Source: Promethearchaeia archaeon (lineage in GTDB: Archaea > Asgardarchaeota > Lokiarchaeia > Sigyniarchaeales > SOKP01). Taken from it: a stretch of DNA of 64,000 nt. The translations under genes and the position numbers were made by a program. The stretch covers positions 62,001-126,000 of the forward strand of contig JAHQWJ010000062.1 of NCBI GenBank assembly GCA_029856125.1, in the 5' to 3' direction. How positions within the stretch are numbered: the stretch's first letter is position 1; every line of letters begins with the position of its first letter. Below, one piece after another: positions 1-10,112 of this stretch. The notes beneath the pieces were generated by a model. That model did no database searches, was not told the origin of the DNA, and saw only the letters and a list, made by a program, of their open reading frames with translations.

Positions 1-321
1 GGAGGTAATATTCCCGAGGCGTTAACTGATGATGCTGAAAAAAATTTAGAGAAGTGGGAAGTTGTTTTAAATTCTCTGACCCAAGCAGAAAAGGAAGATC
101 CGAAAATTATTAAAAAAACACGAAAAAGAAGAATTGCTATTGGGAGTGGCACTGATTACACTACAATAAATAGAATGCTTGATCAATATAATCAAATGAA
201 AAAATTCATGAAAAAAGCTCTTCAAATGCAGAAAAAAGGAAAAGGAATGCCTGGTATCCCGGGGATGGGAAAAGCAGGAGCCCAATTCATGAATAAGTTA
301 GGAAAAGACAATAAATTCTAA
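1..321 (+). CDS. srp54: Signal recognition particle 54 kDa protein, C-terminal M domain (5' truncated by window)
   Basis: Frame 1 is open from base 1 to TAA at 319-321; RKRRIAIGSGTDYTTINRMLDQYNQMKKFMKKAL is typical of the SRP54 M domain. Confidence 0.9.
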   Translation, partial: GGNIPEALTDDAEKNLEKWEVVLNSLTQAEKEDPKIIKKTRKRRIAIGSGTDYTTINRMLDQYNQMKKFMKKALQMQKKGKGMPGIPGMGKAGAQFMNKLGKDNKF

Positions 322-336
322 GTATAGTATTCAGAT

Positions 337-981
337 TTGATAAATTTGGATTTCTTAATATTTGTGGAAAGCGTTTCTAAATATACTAAAGGCGATATTG
401 ATGAAGGAAAAACTCCCTTCGATGTATATACGCTATGCGCTATTATAAGAGAATCTTTTTGTATCTCTTATACAATAAGAAAAGATAATAATTTTTACTT
501 ATATAATGAAACAGATCACCTTTTTATAAAGATTGAAGGTAAGTCTGTGAGATATTTAGGTTCTGATGAGAGATCCCAAGCTTTACTTTTATTGAGAGCT
601 TTTATGAAAATAGAAAACAATGAAAATTATAACGATAGAGAATGGATTAAGTCAACTCCAGGGATATTTGTTAAAAAGTTGCCTAGCTCAGAACTTATTT
701 TGGAAAATATTAATGGTAACTTCAGTAATACTAGGATATTTATTACTGATATTTCAAAAGAAATTTTTAAACAAAATGTTAGGTATGGAAAGAACATTGA
801 TGAAAATAGCTCATATTGCTATCTTTTTTCATTCTCTCAAGAATCAATCACTTTTCTTAAGTTTTTACAAAAAGTTAATGAAGAGTGTAGTTTAAAAAAT
901 ATTGATCTTTCAAAAATAAGAGGAATTGAAAATAAAATCTTATATATAAACTTCTTATATGATCACAGAATTACAGAATAA
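337..981 (+). CDS. Hypothetical protein
   Basis: 214-aa ORF between srp54 and dihydroorotase; TTG start; no family recognised. Confidence 0.6.
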   Translation: MINLDFLIFVESVSKYTKGDIDEGKTPFDVYTLCAIIRESFCISYTIRKDNNFYLYNETDHLFIKIEGKSVRYLGSDERSQALLLLRAFMKIENNENYNDREWIKSTPGIFVKKLPSSELILENINGNFSNTRIFITDISKEIFKQNVRYGKNIDENSSYCYLFSFSQESITFLKFLQKVNEECSLKNIDLSKIRGIENKILYINFLYDHRITE

Positions 982-994
982 CTGATAAGGAACG

Positions 995-2389
995 ATGATC
1001 TTAAAAAATGGGCTCATATATAGTGACGGTTTGCTTCGTAATGGCGCTATTTTAATTCTTGAGGGTGTAATTAGATCAGTTATATACGATATAACCGAGG
1101 AGTCTTTGCAATCAATAAGGAATGAAAACACAGACGGAATAGAAATTGATTGTGAGAAGAGAACGGTTATACCAGGGATAATTGATATTCATTCCCACTT
1201 AAGGGATATGGAACAGAGCGAAAAAGAAACATTTTTAACAGGAACTTTAGCAGCAGCGTTCTCTGGAATAACAACTGTTTTCACTATGCCTAATACAAAA
1301 CCCCCAGCTATAAGTGCAAACCAGGTTAAAAGATGGATGAAAAAAGCACGCAATAATATATATGTAGATGTAGGGTTTATAGCGGGGATTCCAAGGGATT
1401 TTGATTTCGAAGAAATAATTTCTATTATTGACTTAGGTGTTATAGGCTTTAAAATTTACCCCTTAAATTCTTTAAGCGGTATCGATTGGACAGAGCACTT
1501 AAATATTCAAAAACTTCTTAGTATATCCTCAAAATTCCACCTTCCAATTTTTATTCATCCCGATTGGCCTTTGAACGCCGAAGAAAGAGGAAATATATTT
1601 CAAAAAGATATAGAAGAAAAATTACCGCTTTTAAAACTGCATAATAAATTATACCCAACATACATGGAAGCTAAATATGTGAATTTTATTCTTGAAAACT
1701 ATTATAAAGTTGTTGTGGATTTAGATTTAATCCCTGAAGATTATCCTATTATCCATTTCTGTCATATTAGTTGCCAGGATAGCTACTCCTTGATTAAAAA
1801 AGCGTTACATACGAATAAATCCTTAAGAATTACATTTGAGATAACACCACACCATCTTTTATTAGCTAATTCTATTCAGATTGAAAATCCTAATTATGCT
1901 AAAGTCCTCCCACCTTTAAGAAACGAAAAGCACGCATCTTATCTATTTCAAGAGTTTAAACGAGGTAGTATAAAACTATTGGGCACGGATCATGCACCAC
2001 ATACCTTCGAAGAGAAAAACAAAGCGTTTCTCGACGCGCCCTCAGGATTTCCAGGATTTGAGTCATATCCTTTAACAATACTAAATCAAGTTTTTAAAAA
2101 TGAATTTTCTTTAGAATCATTCGTTAAAATTACATCAGAAAATCCAGCAAAGCTTTTTAAATTAAATAATAAAGGTTTTATTAAAGCGCGATACGATGCT
2201 GATTTAATTATAGTAGATCGTGGAGTGGATTATCCTATTGAATCAAAACAATTCAAATCAAAAGCAAAGTTTTCACCTTTCCAAAACTATCAAACAAGTG
2301 TTCACATATGGAAAGTATTTTTGAGAGGTATAGAAGTAAATAGTGATGAATCTAATCCTATGGGAAACGTAATTAATGGAACAATTTAA
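995..2389 (+). CDS. pyrC: Dihydroorotase / amidohydrolase
   Basis: GIIDIHSHLRD, FTMPNTKPP and GTDHAPHT motifs. Confidence 0.9.
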   Translation: MILKNGLIYSDGLLRNGAILILEGVIRSVIYDITEESLQSIRNENTDGIEIDCEKRTVIPGIIDIHSHLRDMEQSEKETFLTGTLAAAFSGITTVFTMPNTKPPAISANQVKRWMKKARNNIYVDVGFIAGIPRDFDFEEIISIIDLGVIGFKIYPLNSLSGIDWTEHLNIQKLLSISSKFHLPIFIHPDWPLNAEERGNIFQKDIEEKLPLLKLHNKLYPTYMEAKYVNFILENYYKVVVDLDLIPEDYPIIHFCHISCQDSYSLIKKALHTNKSLRITFEITPHHLLLANSIQIENPNYAKVLPPLRNEKHASYLFQEFKRGSIKLLGTDHAPHTFEEKNKAFLDAPSGFPGFESYPLTILNQVFKNEFSLESFVKITSENPAKLFKLNNKGFIKARYDADLIIVDRGVDYPIESKQFKSKAKFSPFQNYQTSVHIWKVFLRGIEVNSDESNPMGNVINGTI

Positions 2390-2450
2390 ATAATTATTAT
2401 AATTTGTCATCTATTATATTATATTGAACCCAAAATCTTGAAGTGTAAAT

Positions 2451-3077
2451 ATGGCTGATAAAGAAATCTTCACCTTAGCTGACGGAAAAGAGCTAATACA
2501 ATTCGCAAGAGATAATATCGTGTATTACCTTAAGAATAGCAAAGGTATCATTATACCTGAAGTTTTAAAAAATAAATATAAGGAAAATTATGGAGCATTT
2601 GTCACTTTAAATACTCATAATGTGAATGGTAATCCTTTAAGAGGTTGTATAGGGTATATAGAACCAAGATTTGCATTATACGATGTTATTCATAAAGTTT
2701 CAATCAGTTCAGCAACTGAAGATACTCGTTTCTCGTCTGTATCTATTGATGAAATGGATAATATTACCATTGAAATTTCAATATTAACTCCTCCAAAGAT
2801 AATAGAAGTTAGCACTCCGAATGAATATCTTGAAAAAATTGTAATAGGGAGGGATGGACTTATAGTGGAGAGAGGAATGCGAAGAGGTTTACTTCTTCCA
2901 CAAGTTCCCATAGACCACGATAGGAATTGGGATGTAGAAACTTTCCTTAACCATACATGTAGTAAAGCGTGGCTTTCTTCTGATGCTTGGAAAGATATAA
3001 AAGGAACTAAAATATATTCTTTTCAAGCAATTATATTTGAAGAAAAAACTCCGCTGGGAGAGGTCGTTCGTAAATAA
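2451..3077 (+). CDS. AMMECR1 domain protein
   Basis: FVTLNTHNVNGNPLRGCIGYIEP, LLLPQV and WDVETFLNHTCSKAWL match the AMMECR1 family. Confidence 0.9.
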   Translation: MADKEIFTLADGKELIQFARDNIVYYLKNSKGIIIPEVLKNKYKENYGAFVTLNTHNVNGNPLRGCIGYIEPRFALYDVIHKVSISSATEDTRFSSVSIDEMDNITIEISILTPPKIIEVSTPNEYLEKIVIGRDGLIVERGMRRGLLLPQVPIDHDRNWDVETFLNHTCSKAWLSSDAWKDIKGTKIYSFQAIIFEEKTPLGEVVRK

Positions 3078-3110
3078 TTTTCTCCTATCGAAATATAAAT
3101 TAAAATTTTC

Positions 3111-4628
3111 TTGAGAATTATGGAAAAAGATGAAAATTTAATTTTAACAATAGATATTTCTTCCAATTCAATAAAGGTAGGATTAGTATCCGACCAATTA
3201 AAAATAAAAATCTATAACACTCAAGAATTAAAAATATATAATGAAGATTTAGATGGTTTTGCTAAACGCTTTGACATGGATGACCTTTGGAAAAAGGTTA
3301 TGATGGGAATAGATTTTGTTCTTTCCAAATCTAAAAACAAAAGGATTGTAGGTTTATCAACCTGTACTCAACGAATTGCCTCCGTTTTTCTAGACGAAAA
3401 GGGAAACGCCGTGTATGGAGGACCTAATATTGATATACGTGGTATCGATTCAGCCTATCTCATAGATGATGCGTTTTCAGAAATTGATTTATTTGAGATA
3501 ACGGGACATAGTCCGTCTCTGCTATTTTGTCTAGCAAGATTATTGTGGTTTAAAGAAGAAGCGGAAGAAGTTTATGCAAAAATTAAAAAAGTATTGACAT
3601 TAGATGATTGGTTAGTCTACAAACTTACCGGAAATTTTTATTCTGATCTATCCTCTGCAGCTGAGTCCCAATTACTGGATATTAAAAAAGGAGAATGGAG
3701 TTCTGAAATAATAGACACTTTTAATTTTGATCCCGATTTTTTTCCAGATATTGTTGATTCAGGAACTATTGTGGGCGAATTAAAAGAAAGTTTAAACAAA
3801 AGATTCGATATTGACCTTAAAAGTATTCCCTTTGTCAAGTCGGGCGGAGATACGCAAGCAACTTTATTAGGTATGGGTGTAATCGAAGAAGGTGATATAG
3901 GCATTAGTTTAGGTACTACATCACCACTTCATCTCGTTGTAAATAAACCCATTTTTGATCCTAATTGTAATTTCTGGACCACATGCCATTCGATAAAAGG
4001 AAAATGGTTAATTGAAAGCAATGCGGGCAACACGGGTGCTTCCTACAATTGGTTTAAAGAAGCATTTTTATCAAGTTTTACTGACAATCCAGATTCTTTA
4101 ATAGAGGATTTTCTAAAAAGAACAACACCAGGAGCTTTTTCGACTTACACCTACTTGGGCCCTGAAAAGATGAACATTAAAAATACTACTTCTATTAGAA
4201 GAGGGGCTTTTGTTTTTCAACCACCTATTATGGTGTCTGAGGATGTTCCCAAAATTGAAAATTTTGCCCGGAGCGTTCTTGAAAACATAGCATTCGGGAT
4301 ATTTGAAAATCATCAAGTGCTGCGCAATCAAACTGACCTTAGCACAAAAACTTATGTTGCAGGTGGGATGGCTAAATCTAATGAGTTTTGCAAATTGTTA
4401 GCTAATATATTAGATAGCCAAATTTCTGTCGCCTGTATTAGAGATTCAGCATTTGTTGGTGCTGCAATAAATACACTAATAGGTTTAAAGTACTATTCCA
4501 ATTACAAATCTATTATTAATAATCTATTAACATTTGAAGATATAAAAAACGATCCTGGTGTCTCTGATAAATTCAAAACAATTTATCTCGAATGGAAAAA
4601 CCTAAAATCAAAAATTGATAGTTTATGA
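3111..4628 (+). CDS. FGGY-family carbohydrate kinase (xylulokinase-like)
   Basis: ILTIDISSNSIKVGLV, GGDTQATLLGMGV, ISLGTTSP, YVAGGMAKSNEFCKLLANIL. Confidence 0.85.
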   Translation: MRIMEKDENLILTIDISSNSIKVGLVSDQLKIKIYNTQELKIYNEDLDGFAKRFDMDDLWKKVMMGIDFVLSKSKNKRIVGLSTCTQRIASVFLDEKGNAVYGGPNIDIRGIDSAYLIDDAFSEIDLFEITGHSPSLLFCLARLLWFKEEAEEVYAKIKKVLTLDDWLVYKLTGNFYSDLSSAAESQLLDIKKGEWSSEIIDTFNFDPDFFPDIVDSGTIVGELKESLNKRFDIDLKSIPFVKSGGDTQATLLGMGVIEEGDIGISLGTTSPLHLVVNKPIFDPNCNFWTTCHSIKGKWLIESNAGNTGASYNWFKEAFLSSFTDNPDSLIEDFLKRTTPGAFSTYTYLGPEKMNIKNTTSIRRGAFVFQPPIMVSEDVPKIENFARSVLENIAFGIFENHQVLRNQTDLSTKTYVAGGMAKSNEFCKLLANILDSQISVACIRDSAFVGAAINTLIGLKYYSNYKSIINNLLTFEDIKNDPGVSDKFKTIYLEWKNLKSKIDSL

Positions 4629-4730
4629 TTTATTCTGGTTATTAATTTTAATATTTTTATAAACGATAGTAAATTACTAACTTTAAAATTATTATTAAAA
4701 CTTGTTTTCGTATTTTAAGGGTGAATAAAA

Positions 4731-5081
4731 TTGTCAAATTTTGAAAATTTTGAGTCTTGTTTAAAGGAAATTGAAAATCGTTATATTACTACAGAAAAAG
4801 TAAGAAAGAAATTAGCAAACTATAACGACCCTATACAAATTTCATTTTTAGATACGAATCGTACCGTCATGATCTACGTTAATAAGGATCAAGGAATAGA
4901 GGTAAAAGATAACGCTAGCGATGAAACTGCTACAGTTAAAATCGAGTTTACTTCAGAAAAGATATTATTGGAACTTTTTAACAAAGAGCTTGGAGCGGTG
5001 AAAGCGTATTCTTCAGGAAAAATAAAGGTCATTGAAGGAAACATTAGAAATTTAATGAAACTGAAGAGCTTGATGTTTTAG
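4731..5081 (+). CDS. SCP2-like sterol-carrier domain protein
   Basis: 116 aa; VKIEFTSEKILLELFNKELGAVKAYSSGKIKVIEGNIRNLMKL resembles the SCP2 fold; TTG start. Confidence 0.6.
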   Translation: MSNFENFESCLKEIENRYITTEKVRKKLANYNDPIQISFLDTNRTVMIYVNKDQGIEVKDNASDETATVKIEFTSEKILLELFNKELGAVKAYSSGKIKVIEGNIRNLMKLKSLMF

Positions 5082-5166
5082 CTAAATTCAGTTGTTTTAA
5101 TCATATAATCTAAATATAATTGCGTGATTATATAATCTAATACTTAAAGAATGGATAATCTTTTAG

Positions 5167-6864
5167 TTGAGTAGAGAAATTATGAAAGCATTTATAACAG
5201 CAAGTATAACTGATGATGTTTTAGAAGAATTGCAAAAGAAAATGGAAGTAACCTATGAGAGTTGGAGAGACACTGGAAATATATATTTTGACATTAAAGA
5301 GATGGTTGAAAAATTAAGGAATTACGATGTCTTCATAACTGTAGCAGATGATTTAAAAAAAGCAGAACTTTTTGAACAGACAAACTTGAAGCTGATTGCG
5401 TCTTGTCGTGGGGATCCTTTTAACATCAATTTAGACGCTGCTACAAAAAGAAATATACCTATTATTTACGCACCAAACAGGAATGTCGTTGCAGTTGCTG
5501 AATTAACTGTTGGTTTAATCATATCCATGGCAAGAAATCTTACTAAACTAGACCGATTCCTACATTCAGAAGATTTTGAAATTATTGAGTTTGAAGATTG
5601 GATTAATTGTTATAATAAATTCATGGGAAGTGAATTAGAAAGTAAAACAATAGGCATAGTTGGTTTTGGTCAAATTGGGCAAAGGGTAGCCGAACGATTA
5701 AAACCGTTTGGTGTTAAATTTCTAATATATGATCCGTATGTTTCCGAGGAAATTGTTGAAGAGTACGGGGACAAGACAGACCTTAACGTTTTAATGAAAG
5801 AATCAGATTTTATTACCTTACATGCAGTAGCAACTGATGAAAATGATAATCTTATTAACGAAGAACGGATAAAAATGATGAAAAGCTCTGGATATTTAAT
5901 AAACTTGGCTAAAGGAAGCCTAGTTGATTACGATTATTTATACGGGGCTTTAAAGAATAACGAGATCGCGGGAGCTGCTCTAGATGTATTCCCTTTAGAG
6001 CCCATTGATGAAGATAATGAGTTTTTAGAATTAGATAATGTTATAGTAATGCCCCATATTGGTGGAAATACAACTGAAGTAATTAATAGACAATCTAAAA
6101 TGCTCCTTAAGGATATTAACATTTGGTTAAATAATGGAATTCCTTCTCATGTATTGAATCCCGAAGTATTTGAAGGATATAAGGAAAAAAAGGAGATACT
6201 AGATAAACCAAGCAATAAATTTAAAGAAGAAATAGTAGAAATTTGTAAAAAGTTATTAAGCGACGGCCATGTTATTGGATCAGCGGGAAATGTAAGTATG
6301 AGAATTAAAAAGGGTGATGAAGAATTCATTTTAATCACCCCTAGTAATGTTAACTACAAAGAGATGGAACCAAAGGATATTTTAATTATTGATCTTGAGG
6401 GCAAAGTAATCGAAGGAGAAAGAAATCCCTCAGTAGAAAAACACTTACACTTAGGAATATACAAAGATCGAGAAGATGTGAATGCAATTATTCACTCTCA
6501 CGGAATGTACTCAACAATACTCAGTACTCTCAATTTGTCGTTACCTCCAATAATGGAAGAACTTGTGCCCTACTTAGGCGGAGAGGTTTTATGTTCCGAT
6601 TACGGTGAGGCTGGAAGTGAAGAATTAGCTGATAATGTAAAAGCAAGTTTAGAAGATAGAAGCGCAGTAATTCTTGCCAACCATGGGAGTTTATGTTGTG
6701 GAGGTCATTTAGAAGGAGCATATACCGTATTAAAATATTTAGAGAGAGGATCAAAAACATATTATCTTGCTAAATTAATTAAGGAGCCAAATCTTTTACC
6801 TGAAGATACTATTGATTATGAGATGGATATTTTTGAGCTTTTTAAAGAGTCAAAGAAAATCTAA
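5167..6864 (+). CDS. Fusion: NAD-dependent D-2-hydroxyacid dehydrogenase + class II aldolase/adducin domain
   Basis: N-terminal IGIVGFGQIGQRVAERLKPFG and MPHIGGNTTE; C-terminal SAGNVSMRIKKGDEEFILITPS, HSHGMYS and ANHGSLCCGG, in one continuous ORF. Confidence 0.88.
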   Translation: MSREIMKAFITASITDDVLEELQKKMEVTYESWRDTGNIYFDIKEMVEKLRNYDVFITVADDLKKAELFEQTNLKLIASCRGDPFNINLDAATKRNIPIIYAPNRNVVAVAELTVGLIISMARNLTKLDRFLHSEDFEIIEFEDWINCYNKFMGSELESKTIGIVGFGQIGQRVAERLKPFGVKFLIYDPYVSEEIVEEYGDKTDLNVLMKESDFITLHAVATDENDNLINEERIKMMKSSGYLINLAKGSLVDYDYLYGALKNNEIAGAALDVFPLEPIDEDNEFLELDNVIVMPHIGGNTTEVINRQSKMLLKDINIWLNNGIPSHVLNPEVFEGYKEKKEILDKPSNKFKEEIVEICKKLLSDGHVIGSAGNVSMRIKKGDEEFILITPSNVNYKEMEPKDILIIDLEGKVIEGERNPSVEKHLHLGIYKDREDVNAIIHSHGMYSTILSTLNLSLPPIMEELVPYLGGEVLCSDYGEAGSEELADNVKASLEDRSAVILANHGSLCCGGHLEGAYTVLKYLERGSKTYYLAKLIKEPNLLPEDTIDYEMDIFELFKESKKI

Positions 6865-7949
6865 TTTTCTAAATAATTTATAATTGTTTTTTGAAATGTA
6901 CTTGGAGATTTTTTCAAGTTCGATAGCTTAATTCCGACTAATCTAACTTTCTTATTCATTGTAGAAAATTCGTTAGTTAATTCGGTGATAACTCGTAAAA
7001 CCTTTTTCTTATCTTGAATGTGATGAATAAAAGAATGCGCGCGAGTGAAGGTTAAATAGCCCTCAAGTCTTATTTTTAAACTTACCGTCTTATAATGGAT
7101 CTTATTTTTAATTACACTTTTATGAATTCTATTATTTATTTCTTCAAGTTTAGACAAAATTTCATTAAAATCGTCAGTGTCCTCAAAAAAGGTTCGTTCC
7201 TTACTAATAGATTTTCTATCGCCGTGAAATTCTTTTACTTCTCTAGTATCAAAACCGTTCGCAACATTCCATACCCATTCTCCGTTTTTTCCAAACAACT
7301 GAACCATTTTAGGAAGTGTAAGATTAATGATATCACCAATAGTTTTAATCCCCTTCTTGTTATAATATAATTGGGACTTTTTTCCAATTCCGGGGATTCT
7401 GGTTATATCCATAGGACTCAGGAATTTTTTAATATATTCTGGTTTTACGACCGTAACGCCATTAGGCTTATTATGATCTGAAGCGATCTTAGCAATCGAT
7501 TTAGTTGGAGCACATCCGATTGAGATTGTTATGCCTACTTTTTTTTGGACTTCGTCTTTTAATTTTTTAGCTAAATCTCTAACTTCTATAACATTTTTAC
7601 ACTTGTCTGATATGTCTAGGTATGCCTCGTCAATACTTACTTGTTGAAACATATCTGAATAGGAATTAACAATCTCCATTACTTCTTTTGAGGCTTTATG
7701 GTATTTCTCAAAATTGGGATGAAGATAGATACCGTGAGGACATCTTTTGTAAGCTTGGGATATAGGCATCGCAGAATGGAGCCCAAATTTTCGAGCTTCG
7801 TAGTTACAGGTACTGACTACACCCCTTCCTTTTCCATTTTTTGGGTCGGCCCCTATTATTATGGGATTTCCTATATATTTTGGGTTATCTCGTGCCTCAA
7901 CAGCGGCAAAAAAGCAATCTAAGTCGCAATGTAAGATAAAACGGCTCAT
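6861..7949 (-). CDS. dinB: DNA polymerase IV (Y-family)
   Basis: ILHCDLDCFFAAVEARDNP, VSIDEAYLDIS, IARIPGIGKKS-type region. Confidence 0.93.
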   Translation of the reverse strand: MSRFILHCDLDCFFAAVEARDNPKYIGNPIIIGADPKNGKGRGVVSTCNYEARKFGLHSAMPISQAYKRCPHGIYLHPNFEKYHKASKEVMEIVNSYSDMFQQVSIDEAYLDISDKCKNVIEVRDLAKKLKDEVQKKVGITISIGCAPTKSIAKIASDHNKPNGVTVVKPEYIKKFLSPMDITRIPGIGKKSQLYYNKKGIKTIGDIINLTLPKMVQLFGKNGEWVWNVANGFDTREVKEFHGDRKSISKERTFFEDTDDFNEILSKLEEINNRIHKSVIKNKIHYKTVSLKIRLEGYLTFTRAHSFIHHIQDKKKVLRVITELTNEFSTMNKKVRLVGIKLSNLKKSPSTFQKTIINYLEN

Positions 7950-8128
7950 TTTTAATCGTTTTTAATAAATTGTATTAATTTAGACAATGATAGTATTTCC
8001 AAATAAAATAAAAAAAGTTAGACTATGTTGAATTATTAATTTAAAAAGGTAAAATCCAATAATTCGACTCTAATGAATATCTAATTCTATGAAAATACAT
8101 TTTTAATCAATCTTTAATTTAAAATAAT

Positions 8129-8821
8129 ATGGAAACAGATAAGTTAGAACAACTTCGAAAAACGGTTGTAAGAGGAGCTCAAGAGATTTATAGTAAAGGT
8201 TTAGTTGAGGACGGTGAAGGTAATGTTAGTGTCAGGGTTAATAAAAATGAAATATTAGTTACTCCTACTTCCACGAAATATCGTCTATTAAATCCAGATT
8301 TAATTGTTCATATGGATTTAGATGGGAATGTAATCGGATCAGGAAAAATTCCCTCTACAGAAGTAAAAATGCATTTAGCAGTTTATAAAGATAGACCTAA
8401 AGTAAAATGTGTCATTCATAATCATTCTTCTTATGTTTCCATGCTTTCAATTCTCAGAAAAAACATTCCAATTATTATGGAACAACAATTAATTTTTCTT
8501 GGTGGATCAATTCAATGCACTGAGATTACAGAAGCTCATACAGATAAAATGGGAGTTAGTGCTTTAAACGCATTAGGGAGAAATAACGCTGCTATATTAG
8601 CTAATCATGGAGCTATAATATGTGGTAAATCGCTAGATCATGCAGTTCGATTTTCTGTGATCCTTGAAAAATTAGCTAAAGTGTATTGGGGAGCATTACA
8701 AATTGGAGAACCTCGAATCATCCCTCAAGAAAATCTTGAAGAACATGAAAAAATGTTCAATAGCCTATTTGCCTGCTATCCAAAAAGACTAAGAGTTAAA
8801 CAAAAAATGAGGCGGGATTGA
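8129..8821 (+). CDS. Class II aldolase/adducin family protein (fuculose-phosphate aldolase-like)
   Basis: GEGNVSVRV, HNHSSYVSML, ILANHGAIICGKSLDHAV. Confidence 0.87.
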   Translation: METDKLEQLRKTVVRGAQEIYSKGLVEDGEGNVSVRVNKNEILVTPTSTKYRLLNPDLIVHMDLDGNVIGSGKIPSTEVKMHLAVYKDRPKVKCVIHNHSSYVSMLSILRKNIPIIMEQQLIFLGGSIQCTEITEAHTDKMGVSALNALGRNNAAILANHGAIICGKSLDHAVRFSVILEKLAKVYWGALQIGEPRIIPQENLEEHEKMFNSLFACYPKRLRVKQKMRRD

Positions 8822-9652
8822 ATGAAGTTAGGTATTAGTTCACTAGGGAACATCATGGAAAATGCGTTTAAAAACAAATTTCCTAATATTTCTAGTATGC
8901 TTTACCATTCTACAGAAGAATGCTTTAAATTTGCGGAAAAAAATGGGATTGATGTTGTAGAAATTGTTGTGGATCCACAGGATATGTTTATAGGGGAGAT
9001 GAAACAAGCGTATCTTGATCTTTTTAAATCGTATTCAATGGTAAAGCAAGTACATGGACCTTTTATAGATATTAACTTATGCTCTCACAATAAAGGAATA
9101 TCTCAAGCCTCAATAGACGCGTATTTTGAAACTGCTCAATTTTGCCAGGAATTAAAAGCCAAAATATTAACTATACATCCAGGATTGGCTAATTTTTTGT
9201 TGGAATCTCTTAGGGATTATAATAGAATCCAATTAGCTAAAGCAATTAATAGTATATTAGACATGACAAAAAATCTTGATATATCGATTTGCTTAGAAAA
9301 CATGCCTAAAAATACACATATAATGTTAAATCAAGATAATATCGAGGAAAATTTAAAGTCAATTAATAGAAAAGATTTATTCCTCACATATGATACCAGC
9401 CACTTCTATACCAATAATGGAGATGTGGATTTGCTTTGGGAAAGGTATCACAAAATTATTAAAAATGTACACCTCGTCGAAAACTTTACAACCGAGTCAG
9501 ATACTCATCCGAGCCTTGGTTCTGGGAAAGTTAACTTTAAAGGGATTTTAGAAACTATAAGAAATTATCAGTATAAAGGGGCTTTAATTATTGAGTTATC
9601 CTCTAATGAGGGTTTAGAAAACAGTATCGACTATATTCATAAGTTATTATGA
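8822..9652 (+). CDS. TIM-barrel sugar isomerase/epimerase (AP endonuclease 2 family)
   Basis: KLGISSLGN, VKQVHGPFIDINLCS, ICLENMPK, LTYDTSHF, NVHLVEN. Confidence 0.8.
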   Translation: MKLGISSLGNIMENAFKNKFPNISSMLYHSTEECFKFAEKNGIDVVEIVVDPQDMFIGEMKQAYLDLFKSYSMVKQVHGPFIDINLCSHNKGISQASIDAYFETAQFCQELKAKILTIHPGLANFLLESLRDYNRIQLAKAINSILDMTKNLDISICLENMPKNTHIMLNQDNIEENLKSINRKDLFLTYDTSHFYTNNGDVDLLWERYHKIIKNVHLVENFTTESDTHPSLGSGKVNFKGILETIRNYQYKGALIIELSSNEGLENSIDYIHKLL

Positions 9653-9708
9653 AATAGTTTGGCTATTATTACTACACTTATTTAAGAACCATTTTTATAA
9701 TCCATATA

Positions 9709-10101
9709 ATGAAAATTATTTCCCTCCAAGTTAGCGAAGACTTACTAGAGAGGTTTGAAAAAGTTCGAAAACAGAGCGGGTTTAGTTCTAAAAGCGAAGC
9801 TTTAAGAGATTCAATATTAAAATTCATAGAAAATCATGAGAAATTCGAGAATTTAGAAGGATACAGAATCATGACAATTAACCTAGTATATCCTGTTAAG
9901 GAACCTATAGCTGATGAAATTTCTGAGCTTTTTTATAAATTTCACACGATAATAAAGGCTGTAAGCGATTGGAGAATTGCTGAAAAAAAAATCGAAACGG
10001 TTTTAGTAGTAGGAGAATTCGGATTTATTAAGGATCTTTACCATTCTATCGCAAAAATTAAGGATGTGATTAGTTCAATTCACGAAATAATATTAGATTA
10101 A
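9709..10101 (+). CDS. CopG/NikR-like ribbon-helix-helix transcriptional regulator
   Basis: N-terminal RHH (IISLQVSEDLLERFEKVRKQSGFSSKSEALRDSILKFI) plus ACT-like C-terminus without obvious NikR metal ligands. Confidence 0.75.
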   Translation: MKIISLQVSEDLLERFEKVRKQSGFSSKSEALRDSILKFIENHEKFENLEGYRIMTINLVYPVKEPIADEISELFYKFHTIIKAVSDWRIAEKKIETVLVVGEFGFIKDLYHSIAKIKDVISSIHEIILD

Positions 10102-10112
10102 CTGTTATACCT

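Noticed and set aside
7095-7370. Antisense ORFs in the track (e.g. 7095-7370, 17886-18302, 47817-48320)
   Set aside because: They lie opposite well-supported genes (dinB, rpl2, coiled-coil protein) and have low-complexity, Phe/Ser/Ile-rich translations typical of shadow frames in AT-rich DNA.
9709-10101. NikR plus HypB as evidence for a local nickel/hydrogenase system
   Set aside because: The NikR-like protein lacks the characteristic His/Cys nickel ligands and no hydrogenase or other hyp genes are in the window.
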